Source: CAVQGZ01 sp964356295 (GTDB lineage: Bacteria; Actinomycetota; Actinomycetes; Jiangellales; Jiangellaceae). Taken from it: a DNA stretch of 45,847 bases. The translations under genes and the position numbers were made by a program. Within the stretch, counting starts at the first letter, position 1. The number at the start of each line of letters is the position of its first letter. The DNA lies in the NCBI GenBank assembly GCA_964356295.1, contig CAYHHE010000011.1:1-45847 (forward strand), given 5' to 3'. Positions 1-8,101 of the stretch are shown one piece after another. The notes under the pieces are model-generated. The model ran no database searches, was not told the DNA's origin, and saw only the letters and a list, made by a program, of their open reading frames with translations.

Positions 1-96
1 GCCCACTCGTTCACCCTATGACCGGGCCGGCGCGAGCGTCGTAGGGCCAGTGGGTGTGCTGCCCGGCACTGCGGACCGACACACCGCGGACCGACG

Positions 97-345
97 GTGT
101 CGTGCCGGGGCAGCTCCCGGGCCCGATGGCCGAACTCCATCGGTACGTGGGACACTCCTCAGGGCACCATCGACGTCACGGACGTCAGCGCGGACACTCT
201 GTCGTGCTCGGACGGGACGGCTCGGCTCGAGGCCACCTGGCTTGCTGCCGGGGCCGCTGCCGCGTCGTTCACACTGGAGGGTCCACGCTGACCCTGCTCG
301 ACTGCGATGGCGCCACCCAGGCGTACCCGAGTACCTCCACGACTC
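97..345 (+). pseudogene. possible degenerate META-like domain remnant, frameshifted
   Basis: Reading from GTG 97, a 64-residue frame ends at a TGA near 289-291. Its part from about residue 20 on (GTWDTPQGTIDV, then TLSCSDGTARLEATWLAA) resembles the end of a META/DUF306 domain. The expected continuation (TLTLLDCDGATQAY) appears in another frame from about 283, as if one base had been lost or gained. No Shine-Dalgarno sequence precedes 97, and the start of such a protein is not visible. A 10-bp direct repeat lies at 71-80 and 86-95. The rest of 1-381 holds no gene and no T-box-like element that I can see. This may equally be chance coding-like sequence. Confidence 0.22.
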
Positions 346-381
346 GCTCGCCGAGCGGCACAGACGAACCGGAGAGACACC

Positions 382-2343
382 GTGCCCGACCTGACACTGA
401 CCGTCGACGACCGTGACGTCACCCTCCCGGACGGCACCACGGCCGGCCAGGCACTCGCTGAAGCCGGGACTCGCGCGGTGCTCGCCAGGGTGAACGGTGC
501 GCTGGTCGACCTGAGCCACCCGGTCTGCTCCGGTGACGTCGTCGAGCCGGTGGCGCTGGACTCCCCGGACGGGCGGGCCGTGCTGCGACACTCGACCGCG
601 CACGTCCTGGCCCAGGCCGTCCAGGAGCTGTTTCCTGGGGCCCGCCTGGGGATCGGGCCGCCGATCAAGGACGGGTTCTACTACGACTTCGACGTCGACC
701 GGCACTTCACCCCCGACGACCTCGAGGCGATCACCGCCCGGATGCGGGCGATAGTCAAGGAAGGGCAGCCCTTCCTCCGGCGGGTCGTCAGCGATGAGCA
801 GGCGCGGGCCGAGCTGGCAGACGAGCCGTACAAGCTGGAGCTGATCGGGCTCAAGGGGGCCGCCGTCGAGGCCGCTGAGGGCGCCTCGGCAGAGGTCGGC
901 GGTGGTGAGCTCACGATCTACGACAACCTGCACCGGGACGGGTCGCCGGCGTGGAAGGACCTCTGCCGGGGCCCACACCTGCCCACCACGCGGGAGATCC
1001 CGGCGTTCAAGCTGACCAGGGTTGCCGCGGCCTACTGGCGCGGCTCGGAGCACAACCCCCAGCTGCAGCGCATCTACGGGACCGCGTGGGAGTCCAAGGA
1101 GGCGCTGAAGGCGCATCTGGACTTCTTGGCCGAGGCGGAGAAGCGGGACCACCGCAAGCTCGGTGCCGAGCTCGACCTGTTCTCGTTCCCGGAGCAGATC
1201 GGGTCAGGCCTGGCCGTGTGGCACCCGAGAGGGGGCGTCGTCCGCACAGTCATGGAGGACTACTCGCGACGGCGTCACGAGGCCGCCGGGTACCAGTTCG
1301 TCCAGACGCCGCACCTGACCAAGGCTGGGCTGTTCGAGATCTCCGGGCACCTGCAGTGGTACGCCGAGGGCATGTACCCGCCTATGGAGCTCGACGGCGG
1401 CACGGAGTACTACCTCAAGCCGATGAACTGCCCCATGCACATGCTCATCTACTCCTCCCGCGGACGGTCCTACCGCGAGCTGCCGATGCGGCTCTTCGAA
1501 TTCGGCACCGTCTACCGGTACGAGAAGTCCGGGGTGGTGCACGGGCTGACCCGCGCCCGGGGGTTCACCCAAGACGACTCCCACATCTTCTGCGCTCCCG
1601 AGCAGCTGGCAGACGAGCTGGCCTCGCTGCTGGAGTTCGTGGTCGGGCTGCTGCGCGACTACGGCCTCACCGACTTCAGCGCCGAGCTGTCCACCCGTCC
1701 CGACGAGTTCGTCGGAGAGCCGGAGCAGTGGGACCTGGCCGAAGCCTCGCTGCGTGAGGCGTTGGACCGGTCGGGACTGGAGTACGTGGTCGCGGAGGGT
1801 GAGGGCGCGTTCTACGCACCCAAGATCGACGTCCACGTGGCCGACGCCATCGGACGACGCTGGCAGCTGTCGACCCTGCAGGTGGACCTCCAGCTGCCGG
1901 AGCGCTTCGACCTGGAGTACCAGGCCGCGGACGGGTCGCGGCAGCGTCCCTACGTCATCCATCGGGCGCTGTTCGGATCCGTGGAGCGGTTCTTCGCCAT
2001 CCTGCTCGAGCACTACGCCGGCGCCTTCCCCGCCTGGCTCGCCCCGGTGCAGGTGGTCGGGATCCCGATCACCGACGCCCACGTCGGCTACCTCGAGGAC
2101 ATCGCCCTCAGGCTCCGCCGGTCCGGGGTCCGGGTGGAGGTGGACACCTCCGACGACCGGATGCAGAAGAAGATCCGCAACGCCCAGCGCTCCAAGGTGC
2201 CGTTCATGCTGCTCGCTGGTGACGCCGACGTCGCAGCGGGAGCGGTGTCGTTCCGCTATCGAGACGGCACGCAGAAGAACGCTATCCCCGTCGACGACGC
2301 GGTCGCCGAGATCGTCGCCGCAGCCACCGCCGGGGCGGCATGA
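382..2343 (+). CDS. thrS: threonine--tRNA ligase
   Basis: Class II aminoacyl-tRNA synthetase that charges tRNA-Thr in the cytoplasm; 653 aa, usual length. An N-terminal TGS domain (about 1-60) is followed by the editing domain with the HxxxH signature (H70, H74 in RHSTAHVLAQA). The catalytic core carries the zinc ligands C350 (MNCPMH), H387 (VVHGLTRARGF) and H527 (VIHRALFGS), and an anticodon-binding domain lies at the C-terminus. The GTG at 382 is chosen over an upstream in-frame ATG at 307 because GGAGAG at 371-376 sits 5 nt before it and the TGS domain begins at once. The stop overlaps the HIT start as ATGA. Confidence 0.97.
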   Translation: MPDLTLTVDDRDVTLPDGTTAGQALAEAGTRAVLARVNGALVDLSHPVCSGDVVEPVALDSPDGRAVLRHSTAHVLAQAVQELFPGARLGIGPPIKDGFYYDFDVDRHFTPDDLEAITARMRAIVKEGQPFLRRVVSDEQARAELADEPYKLELIGLKGAAVEAAEGASAEVGGGELTIYDNLHRDGSPAWKDLCRGPHLPTTREIPAFKLTRVAAAYWRGSEHNPQLQRIYGTAWESKEALKAHLDFLAEAEKRDHRKLGAELDLFSFPEQIGSGLAVWHPRGGVVRTVMEDYSRRRHEAAGYQFVQTPHLTKAGLFEISGHLQWYAEGMYPPMELDGGTEYYLKPMNCPMHMLIYSSRGRSYRELPMRLFEFGTVYRYEKSGVVHGLTRARGFTQDDSHIFCAPEQLADELASLLEFVVGLLRDYGLTDFSAELSTRPDEFVGEPEQWDLAEASLREALDRSGLEYVVAEGEGAFYAPKIDVHVADAIGRRWQLSTLQVDLQLPERFDLEYQAADGSRQRPYVIHRALFGSVERFFAILLEHYAGAFPAWLAPVQVVGIPITDAHVGYLEDIALRLRRSGVRVEVDTSDDRMQKKIRNAQRSKVPFMLLAGDADVAAGAVSFRYRDGTQKNAIPVDDAVAEIVAAATAGAA

Positions 2344-2939
2344 TCGGCGGGCCCGGCCAGACCGGCGGCGCGGGTACCGAGGGGACCGAGACCGAGTTCG
2401 TCGGTCAGGACGGTGCGGCCGTCCCGGACAGGCTGGCGCGGCTGTGGACCCCGCACCGGTTGGCCTACATCAAGGCGGAGGCTGCCGCCGACGGCGGCGA
2501 GGGTGGGTGCCCTTTCTGCCGTATCCCCACCCTGGACGACCGGGAGGGCCTGGTGCTCACCCGGGGCGAGCACGTGTACGCGGTGCTCAACCTCCACCCC
2601 TACAACCCCGGCCATCTCATGGTGCTGCCCTACCGGCATGTGGCCAACCTCGAGGACCTCACCGACCCCGAGGCCGCCGAGATCACCCGGATCACCCAGC
2701 AGGCGATCCGTGCGGTGCGCTCCGTGTCGTCCCCGCACGGCTTCAACGTCGGGCTCAACCTCGGCGGGGTCGCCGGCGGGTCGCTGTCAGAGCATCTCCA
2801 TCAGCACCTCGTGCCGCGCTGGCGGGGCGACGCCAACTTCATCACAGTGATATCCCACACCAAGATCATCCCGCAGCTTCTCGGTGAGACCCGGGACCTG
2901 CTGGCGGCTGCCTGGCCCACGAGCCAGAGCCACCCCTAG
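2340..2939 (+). CDS. HIT-family nucleotide phosphorylase/hydrolase (Ap4A phosphorylase type)
   Basis: Histidine-triad protein of 199 aa. The triad is visible as H152-L-H154-Q-H156 in SEHLHQHLVPRW, where the middle His is the expected nucleophile acting on dinucleoside polyphosphates. A CPFC pair at 57-60 and HPYNPGHLMVLPYRH at about 86-100 fit the GalT/HIT fold; the first ~35 residues are low-complexity. The neighbourhood (thrS before, pgsA-patA-pimA after) matches Mycobacterium tuberculosis Rv2613c, a characterised Ap4A phosphorylase, so that activity is inferred by orthology. It is translationally coupled to thrS (4-nt overlap). Synthetases make Ap4A as a by-product, which gives the pairing a rationale. 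Confidence 0.9.
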   Translation: MIGGPGQTGGAGTEGTETEFVGQDGAAVPDRLARLWTPHRLAYIKAEAAADGGEGGCPFCRIPTLDDREGLVLTRGEHVYAVLNLHPYNPGHLMVLPYRHVANLEDLTDPEAAEITRITQQAIRAVRSVSSPHGFNVGLNLGGVAGGSLSEHLHQHLVPRWRGDANFITVISHTKIIPQLLGETRDLLAAAWPTSQSHP

Positions 2940-3012
2940 CGCCATCCGACCCTCGGCGGGACCCGGACCTCGGCGCCGCCGACGGCCCCCTCCTCCCAGT
3001 GCCTTGCCGCGA

Positions 3013-3036
3013 TCACCGGTGCGCAGCGCGCGGTGA
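3013..3036. terminator. imperfect GC-rich hairpin between convergent genes
   Basis: TCACCG and CGGTGA pair across a partly self-complementary GTGCGCAGCGCG centre. It lies in the 142-bp interval between the convergent HIT and EF-G2 genes, where a bidirectional terminator is expected. There is no U-tract, which is common in actinobacteria. The call rests on position and pairing only. Confidence 0.3.
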
Positions 3037-3081
3037 CGCGCAGGACGCGGGACGCGAGGACGGGACGGGCGCCTCGCGGGC

Positions 3082-5241
3082 TCAGTCGCCTGCAGCGGCC
3101 TCCTCGATCGCCCTGGACGCCAGGTGGGCCGGCATCGCCTCGTAGTGGCTGAACCGACGGGTGAAGGTCCCGGTGCCGTGCGACATCGACCGTAGGTCGA
3201 TCGCGTAGCGAACGATCTCCACCTGTGGCACCTGCGCTCGAACGATGGTGCGTCCCGACCCGACCGGCTCGGTGCCCTGAAGGCGTCCCCGGCGCGAGGA
3301 GAGGTCACCCATGATGGCCCCCAGGTAGTCGTCGCTGATGAGCACCGACACGTCGTCCACCGGCTCGAGCAGCGAGATGCCGGCCGAGTCGGCGGCTTCC
3401 TTCAGGGCAAGCGCCCCCGCGGTCTGGAAGGCCATGTCCGAGGAGTCGACGCTGTGGGCCTTGCCGTCCACGAGGGTCACCCGGAGGTCGACCATCGGGT
3501 AGCCCGCCGCCACTCCCTTCTCGGCCTGGGCACGCATGCCCTTCTCGACGGACGGGATGAACTGCCGGGGGACGGATCCGCCGACAACCTTGTCGACGAA
3601 CTCGATGCCGGAGCCCTCGGGCAGCGGCTCGACCTCGATCTCGCAGATGCCGAACTGGCCGTGCCCTCCACTCTGCTTGACGTGCCGCCCACGGGCGGTC
3701 GTCGAGCCCGCGAAGGTCTCCCGCAGCGGGACGCGCAGCGGGACCGTGTCGACTGCCACGCCGTAGCGAGAGGAGAGCTTGTCCAGCAGGACGTCGGCAT
3801 GCGCCTCGCCCATCGTCCACAGGACGAGCTGGTGCGTCTCGGGGTTGTTCTCCACCCGCATCGTGGGGTCCTCGGCCACCAGCCGGGCCAGCGCCCCGGA
3901 CAGCTTGTCCTCGTCGGCCTTGGCGTGGGCGACGATGGCGATCGGCAGCTGCGGTTCAGGCAGCCCCCAGGGCCGCAGGACGACGGGGGAGTCCTTGTCC
4001 GACAGGGTGTCGCCGGTCTCGGCACGGGAGAGCTTGGCCACGGCGCAGATGTCGCCGGCCACGCACTCCCCGACGGTGCGAAGCGTCTTGCCCAGCGGGG
4101 ATGACAGTGCCCCGATGCGCTCGTCCTCGTCATGGTCGGCATGCCCGCCATCCCCGCCGCCGAAACTCGTGGGGTGCCCCGACACATGCACCACGGTGTC
4201 CGGGCGCAGCGTCCCAGAGAAGACCCTCACCAGGCTGATCCGGCCAACGTAGGGGTCGGAGGTGGTCTTGACCACCTCGGCGACCAGCGGCCCATCGGCA
4301 TCCACCGCGAGGTTGTGCACCTCGGTCCCGTCCAGGCGTGTCGCCTGCGGCATCGGGTGCTCGAACGGGGACGGGAAGGCGCTGGTGATCACCTCCAGCA
4401 GCTCGGCGACACCGACGCCGGTCGACGAGCAGACGGGGATGACTGGGTGGAAGGACGCGCGGGCGACGGCCTTCTCCAGGTCGTCCACGAGCACCTCCAG
4501 CGCCACCTCCTCACCGGACAGGTACCGGTCCATGAGGTTCTCGTCCTCGGACTCCTCGATGATCGCCTCCAGCAGCGCTGGACGCGCCTGCTCGATCCGC
4601 TCGCGCTCGGGATCGGACGGCTCCCGCTGGGCCAGTGAACCGCCGGTGTGGTCGAACGCCCGCTGGGACAGCAATGCCAGCAGCCCGGACACCTCCCCGT
4701 CCGACGAGATGGGAAGGTAGGCGGGCAGCACCCTGTCGCCGAAGGCCTGCTGGCAGGCCGCGAGCGTGGCATCGGTGTCGGCGCGTTGGTGATCCAGCTT
4801 GGTGATGACCACGGCGCGAGGCATGGCGACGGCTGCGCACTCGTCCCACAGCGCCTGGGTGGTCCCGTCGATCCCGTCGGCTGCCGAGACGACGAACAGC
4901 GCGCAGTCCGCGGCGCGAAGCCCGGCCCGCAACTCCCCGACGTAGTCGGCGTACCCCGGCGTGTCCAGCAGGTTGACCTTGGTTCCCTTCACCGTTATCG
5001 GAGCCACCGCCAGCGACACCGAACGCTGCTGCTTGATCTCGGCTTCCTCGAAGTCGGTCGTGGTCGTGCCGTCCTCGACCCGCCCAACACGCCCTATCGT
5101 CCCGGTACCCGCGAGCAGGGCCTCGACGAGTGTCGTCTTGCCGGCACCCGTGTGCCCGACCAGGACCACGTTGCGGACCTCGTCCGGGGACCCGGCGGAC
5201 AGCACGGAGCTGGAGTGCGTACCGGGACGATCTGCTGCCAT
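3082..5241 (-). CDS. fusA2: elongation factor G-like GTPase (EF-G2)
   Basis: 719-aa translational GTPase paralogous to EF-G. G1 is GHTGAGKTT (29-37), G3 is DTPGYAD (from D93), and G4 is TKLD (147-150) in place of the canonical NKxD, a change I associate with the actinobacterial EF-G2 group. Domain IV keeps the QSGGHGQFG segment and the C-terminus the domain V signature (SMSHGTGTF). Whether it translocates, recycles ribosomes or does something else is not settled by sequence. The ATG at 5241 is chosen because the minus strand reads GGAGAGCTCATG; a longer open frame upstream is low quality. It stands alone on the minus strand inside an otherwise conserved plus-strand order, with a 19-bp tandem repeat just upstream. 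Confidence 0.9.
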   Translation of the reverse strand: MAADRPGTHSSSVLSAGSPDEVRNVVLVGHTGAGKTTLVEALLAGTGTIGRVGRVEDGTTTTDFEEAEIKQQRSVSLAVAPITVKGTKVNLLDTPGYADYVGELRAGLRAADCALFVVSAADGIDGTTQALWDECAAVAMPRAVVITKLDHQRADTDATLAACQQAFGDRVLPAYLPISSDGEVSGLLALLSQRAFDHTGGSLAQREPSDPERERIEQARPALLEAIIEESEDENLMDRYLSGEEVALEVLVDDLEKAVARASFHPVIPVCSSTGVGVAELLEVITSAFPSPFEHPMPQATRLDGTEVHNLAVDADGPLVAEVVKTTSDPYVGRISLVRVFSGTLRPDTVVHVSGHPTSFGGGDGGHADHDEDERIGALSSPLGKTLRTVGECVAGDICAVAKLSRAETGDTLSDKDSPVVLRPWGLPEPQLPIAIVAHAKADEDKLSGALARLVAEDPTMRVENNPETHQLVLWTMGEAHADVLLDKLSSRYGVAVDTVPLRVPLRETFAGSTTARGRHVKQSGGHGQFGICEIEVEPLPEGSGIEFVDKVVGGSVPRQFIPSVEKGMRAQAEKGVAAGYPMVDLRVTLVDGKAHSVDSSDMAFQTAGALALKEAADSAGISLLEPVDDVSVLISDDYLGAIMGDLSSRRGRLQGTEPVGSGRTIVRAQVPQVEIVRYAIDLRSMSHGTGTFTRRFSHYEAMPAHLASRAIEEAAAGD

Positions 5242-5254
5242 GAGCTCTCCGTTC

Positions 5255-5308
5255 GTGTCGCGCGACGCCTGGTGTGTCCCGCGACGCCTGGTGTGTCGCG
5301 CGGCGCCC
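5255..5308. repeat. 19-bp direct repeat, nearly three copies, in the fusA2 leader
   Basis: Units run 5255-5273 and 5274-5292 and differ at one base (GTGTCG versus GTGTCC, each then CGCGACGCCTGGT). A degenerate third unit runs 5293-5308. The array begins 14 bp upstream of the EF-G2 start codon, within the 181-bp divergent region shared with pgsA. A head-to-tail repeat here suggests a regulator-binding site or leader structure, but nothing else identifies it. Confidence 0.75.
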
Positions 5309-5408
5309 GACCCCGCATGGGGAGAGCACCGCCAATGCCGTTGACGTATCCCACCACACGTGGGCAAAGGACCTGGCGTCGCCGTCGTGTGCTCGGCCGG
5401 CGCGCCGA

Positions 5409-5414
5409 TAGCAT
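5409..5414 (+). promoter_or_regulatory. -10 box for pgsA, leaderless or nearly so
   Basis: TAGCAT matches the actinobacterial TANNNT -10 consensus and ends 9 nt before the GTG at 5423, so the transcript would start at or within about 3 nt of the start codon. No convincing -35 is seen. Confidence 0.45.
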
Positions 5415-5422
5415 CGGTTGTT

Positions 5423-6049
5423 GTGCTCGGCAGCCGCCTGCGCCCGGTCGTGGCCAGGATCATCGACCCGGTTGCGCGTCATCTGCTGCGCCTTGGGCTC
5501 GGTCCGGACAGCGTGACGGTCATCGGCACCACGGGAGTGGTTCTGGCAGCCCTGCTTCTCTACCCTGCGGGGTACCTGCTCGCGGGGAGCCTGCTCATCG
5601 CTCTTCTCGCCCTGGCCGACATGCTGGACGGGACGATGGCGCGCCTGTCCGGCCAGACCAGCGCGTGGGGGGCCTTTCTCGACTCGGTGCTCGACCGGGT
5701 GGCCGACGCCGCCATCTTCGCCGGGCTCACGCTGTGGTTCGCCCGTCGCGACGAGCTGTGGGGCGTGGGTCTGACCGTTGCCTGCCTCGCGCTCGGACAG
5801 CTGGTGTCCTACACCCGCGCCCGCGCCGAGGGGCTCGGCGCACAGGCGGCGGTGGGGCTGGCCGAGCGCCCCGAGCGGCTCGTCGTCGTGCTCGTCGCTG
5901 CCGGCCTCGTCGGCCTAGGCTTGAGCTCGTCGCTGCTCGTGGTGGCCATGGGCCTGCTCGCAGTGGCATCCGCGGTGACGACCGTGCAGCGCTTCGTCGT
6001 GGTCCGTCGGCAGCTCACGCCGGCCCGCTCTCCGGCGGCCGAGGGCTGA
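5423..6049 (+). CDS. pgsA: phosphatidylinositol-phosphate synthase (CDP-alcohol phosphotransferase)
   Basis: Integral membrane enzyme of 208 aa with the complete CDP-alcohol phosphotransferase signature: D66-x2-D69-G, A73-R74, G83, D87 and D91 (ADMLDG...GAFLDSVLDR). Several hydrophobic segments follow. Its place directly before patA and pimA, as for Rv2612c in M. tuberculosis, points to joining CDP-diacylglycerol and inositol-1-phosphate to make phosphatidylinositol phosphate, the PIM precursor, rather than phosphatidylglycerol phosphate. The GTG at 5423 is chosen for its spacing from TAGCAT and because homologues begin near this point; an in-frame GTG at 5360 would add 21 unconvincing residues. 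The stop is followed by one base and then the patA GTG. Confidence 0.9.
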   Translation: MLGSRLRPVVARIIDPVARHLLRLGLGPDSVTVIGTTGVVLAALLLYPAGYLLAGSLLIALLALADMLDGTMARLSGQTSAWGAFLDSVLDRVADAAIFAGLTLWFARRDELWGVGLTVACLALGQLVSYTRARAEGLGAQAAVGLAERPERLVVVLVAAGLVGLGLSSSLLVVAMGLLAVASAVTTVQRFVVVRRQLTPARSPAAEG

Positions 6050-6050
6050 G

Positions 6051-6959
6051 GTGGTGCGCTGGACGGACGCGGCAGCGGTGCTGGCCTACCGCGGTGGCTG
6101 GCGCACCGTTCGGCTGATGCCGGACGCGGTTGCCTACCCGACGTTCGACCGCATCGCCGACCTCGTCTGGACGCGGCGCACCAAGGGGGCCCAGCGGCTG
6201 CGGGCAAACCTCGCGCGGGTGGTCGACGACCCTCACGACGCGCCCGCGCTCGACGAGCTCACCCGCGACGGGCTGCGCTCGTACATGCGCTACTGGTGCG
6301 ACGCATTCCGGCTCCCGGACTGGGACACCGACCGGACCATGGGGACGCTCCGCGTGGTCAACATGGAGATCCTCACCGACGCCGTCGCTGCTGGCGGCGG
6401 CGCCGTCGGCGCCCTGCCACACATGGGCAACTGGGACCACGCCGGCGCGTTCGTCGTCGGCAGTGGGGTGCCGGTCACGACGGTCGCGGAACGACTCAAG
6501 CCCGAAGCCGTCTACGAGCAGTTCCTGGCCTTCCGCGAGGGCCTAGGCATGACGATCTACCCGCTTCAGGGCGAGGACGACGTCCTCGGCCGGTTGGAGA
6601 AGGCGGTGCGCCGCAACGACTTCGTGCCGCTGCTGGCCGACCGGGACCTCACCGTCAGCGGCGTGCCGGTGACGCTGCTCGGCGAACGGGCCACGATGCC
6701 TGCTGGTCCGGCCGCCCTGGCCCTGCGCACGGGGGCCCCGCTGATACCCGTCTCGACCTGGTACGAGGGACGCAGCCCCAACCACACCGTGGCAATGCGC
6801 TTCGACGAGCCGATCGAGGTGCCGGACGGCACCGGGACCGACGCGGTCCGGCTGATGACCCAGCGGCTTGCGGACGTGTTCGCTGCGCGAATCCGGGAGC
6901 ACCCGCAGGACTGGCACATGCTGCAGCGTGTCTTCACCGCCGACCTGACGCCCCGATGA
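6051..6959 (+). CDS. phosphatidylinositol mannoside acyltransferase, PatA type
   Basis: Lysophospholipid-acyltransferase-like (LpxL/HtrB superfamily) protein of 302 aa. The catalytic H-x4-D is H124/D129 in LPHMGNWDHAG, where PatA proteins have a similar PHxGNWD. PatA transfers palmitate to the 6-position of the mannose on PIM at the cytoplasmic face of the membrane. The assignment rests on the motif plus location between pgsA and pimA, the same order as Rv2612c-Rv2611c-Rv2610c. The start is the GTG one base after the pgsA stop (a second GTG follows at 6054). Its stop overlaps the pimA ATG as ATGA, so the three lipid genes are translationally coupled. Confidence 0.88.
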   Translation: MVRWTDAAAVLAYRGGWRTVRLMPDAVAYPTFDRIADLVWTRRTKGAQRLRANLARVVDDPHDAPALDELTRDGLRSYMRYWCDAFRLPDWDTDRTMGTLRVVNMEILTDAVAAGGGAVGALPHMGNWDHAGAFVVGSGVPVTTVAERLKPEAVYEQFLAFREGLGMTIYPLQGEDDVLGRLEKAVRRNDFVPLLADRDLTVSGVPVTLLGERATMPAGPAALALRTGAPLIPVSTWYEGRSPNHTVAMRFDEPIEVPDGTGTDAVRLMTQRLADVFAARIREHPQDWHMLQRVFTADLTPR

Positions 6960-8101
6960 GCGGGTTGCGCGTCGGGCTGGTCTCCCCCTACTCGTGGACG
7001 GCCATGGGGGGAGTGCAGACTCATATCCGCGACTTCGCCGCCGAGCTGAGGGCACGCGGGCACGAGGCCTCGATCCTGGCGCCGGCCGAGGACGAGGACG
7101 CCCTGCCCGACGGCGTCATCTGGGGCGGGCGACCGGTCGCGCTGCCGTACAACGGATCGGTGGCCCGCCTCACCTTCGGACCCGTCGCCGCGGGACGGGT
7201 CCGACGCTGGCTCGCCAACGGCGAGTTCGACCTCGTCCACGTCCATCAGCCGGAGTCGCCCAGCCTGAGCATCCTGGCGGTCTGGGCCGCGGACGTGCCG
7301 CTCATCGGCACCTGGCACATGGCCTCGGACCGGTCCCGAGCGATGGTGGGGTTCTCCGGCATCCTGCGTCCCTCGCTGGAGAAGATCTCCGCCCGGATCG
7401 CCGTCAGCGAGGTCGCCCGGACGACGCTGGTCAGCCACCTCGGCGGTGACCCCGTGCTCATCCCCAACGGTGTGCGCGTGCAGGCCTACGCCAGTGCGCC
7501 GGTGCGCCCGGACCTGCGCGCGCCCGGCGGGACGGTGTCGTTCCTCGGCCGGCTCGACGAGCCGCGCAAGGGGCTCCCCGTCCTGCTGCGTGCGTGGCCA
7601 GAGGTGGCGCGTCGACGGCCCGAGGCGCGGTTGCTGGTCGCCGGTCCCGGTGACATCGCTGAGGCCACGGGCACGGTCCCGGAGGCGGCGCGCGACTCGA
7701 TCCGCTGGCTGGGCCGCATCAGCGAGACGGACAAGGCCTCGCTGCTGGCCAGCAGCGACATCTACGTCGGCCCGCACACCGGGGGGGAGTCCTTCGGCAT
7801 CGTCCTGGTCGAAGCCATGGCCGCGGGCGCCGTCGTGGTGGCCAGCGACCTACCGGCGTTCCAGGCGGTGCTGGCTGACGGCCGTGCCGGGCGACTGTTC
7901 CCGACCGGGGACGCCGCAGCGCTGGCCGACACGATTGTGGACCTTCTGGACGACGCGGCCGAGCGGCGCAGGCTCCGCGACTACGCGGGTCGGCACGTCG
8001 CCATGTACGACTGGGCGACGGTCACCGAGCAGGTGCTCGACGTGTACGACCTCGTCCTCGGCGGCCAGGTGCCGGCTCGTGGATCGGAGGGTCACCGCTA
8101 G
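6956..8101 (+). CDS. pimA: phosphatidylinositol alpha-mannosyltransferase (GT4)
   Basis: Peripheral membrane glycosyltransferase of 381 aa that adds the first mannose from GDP-mannose to phosphatidylinositol. It is a GT-B fold GT4 enzyme: the N-terminal glycine loop GGVQTHI lies at about 18-24, HVHQPESPS and GTWHMASDRS follow in the acceptor half, and the C-terminal half has FLGRLDEPRKGL and the E-x7-E donor motif in GGESFGIVLVEAMAAG. It starts at ATG 6956 inside the patA stop (ATGA) and ends in a TAG whose last base begins the next GTG. Operon position supports PimA over other GT4 mannosyltransferases. Confidence 0.9.
   Translation: MSGLRVGLVSPYSWTAMGGVQTHIRDFAAELRARGHEASILAPAEDEDALPDGVIWGGRPVALPYNGSVARLTFGPVAAGRVRRWLANGEFDLVHVHQPESPSLSILAVWAADVPLIGTWHMASDRSRAMVGFSGILRPSLEKISARIAVSEVARTTLVSHLGGDPVLIPNGVRVQAYASAPVRPDLRAPGGTVSFLGRLDEPRKGLPVLLRAWPEVARRRPEARLLVAGPGDIAEATGTVPEAARDSIRWLGRISETDKASLLASSDIYVGPHTGGESFGIVLVEAMAAGAVVVASDLPAFQAVLADGRAGRLFPTGDAAALADTIVDLLDDAAERRRLRDYAGRHVAMYDWATVTEQVLDVYDLVLGGQVPARGSEGHR

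Noticed and set aside
1..381. T-box riboswitch ahead of thrS
   Set aside because: No T-box consensus (AGGGTGGNACCGCG-like) and no specifier-stem arrangement could be found.
5242..5463. Longer N-terminus for EF-G2
   Set aside because: The extension is Arg/His-rich, reads through the 19-bp repeats and lies upstream of an ideal GGAGAG-ATG start at 5241.
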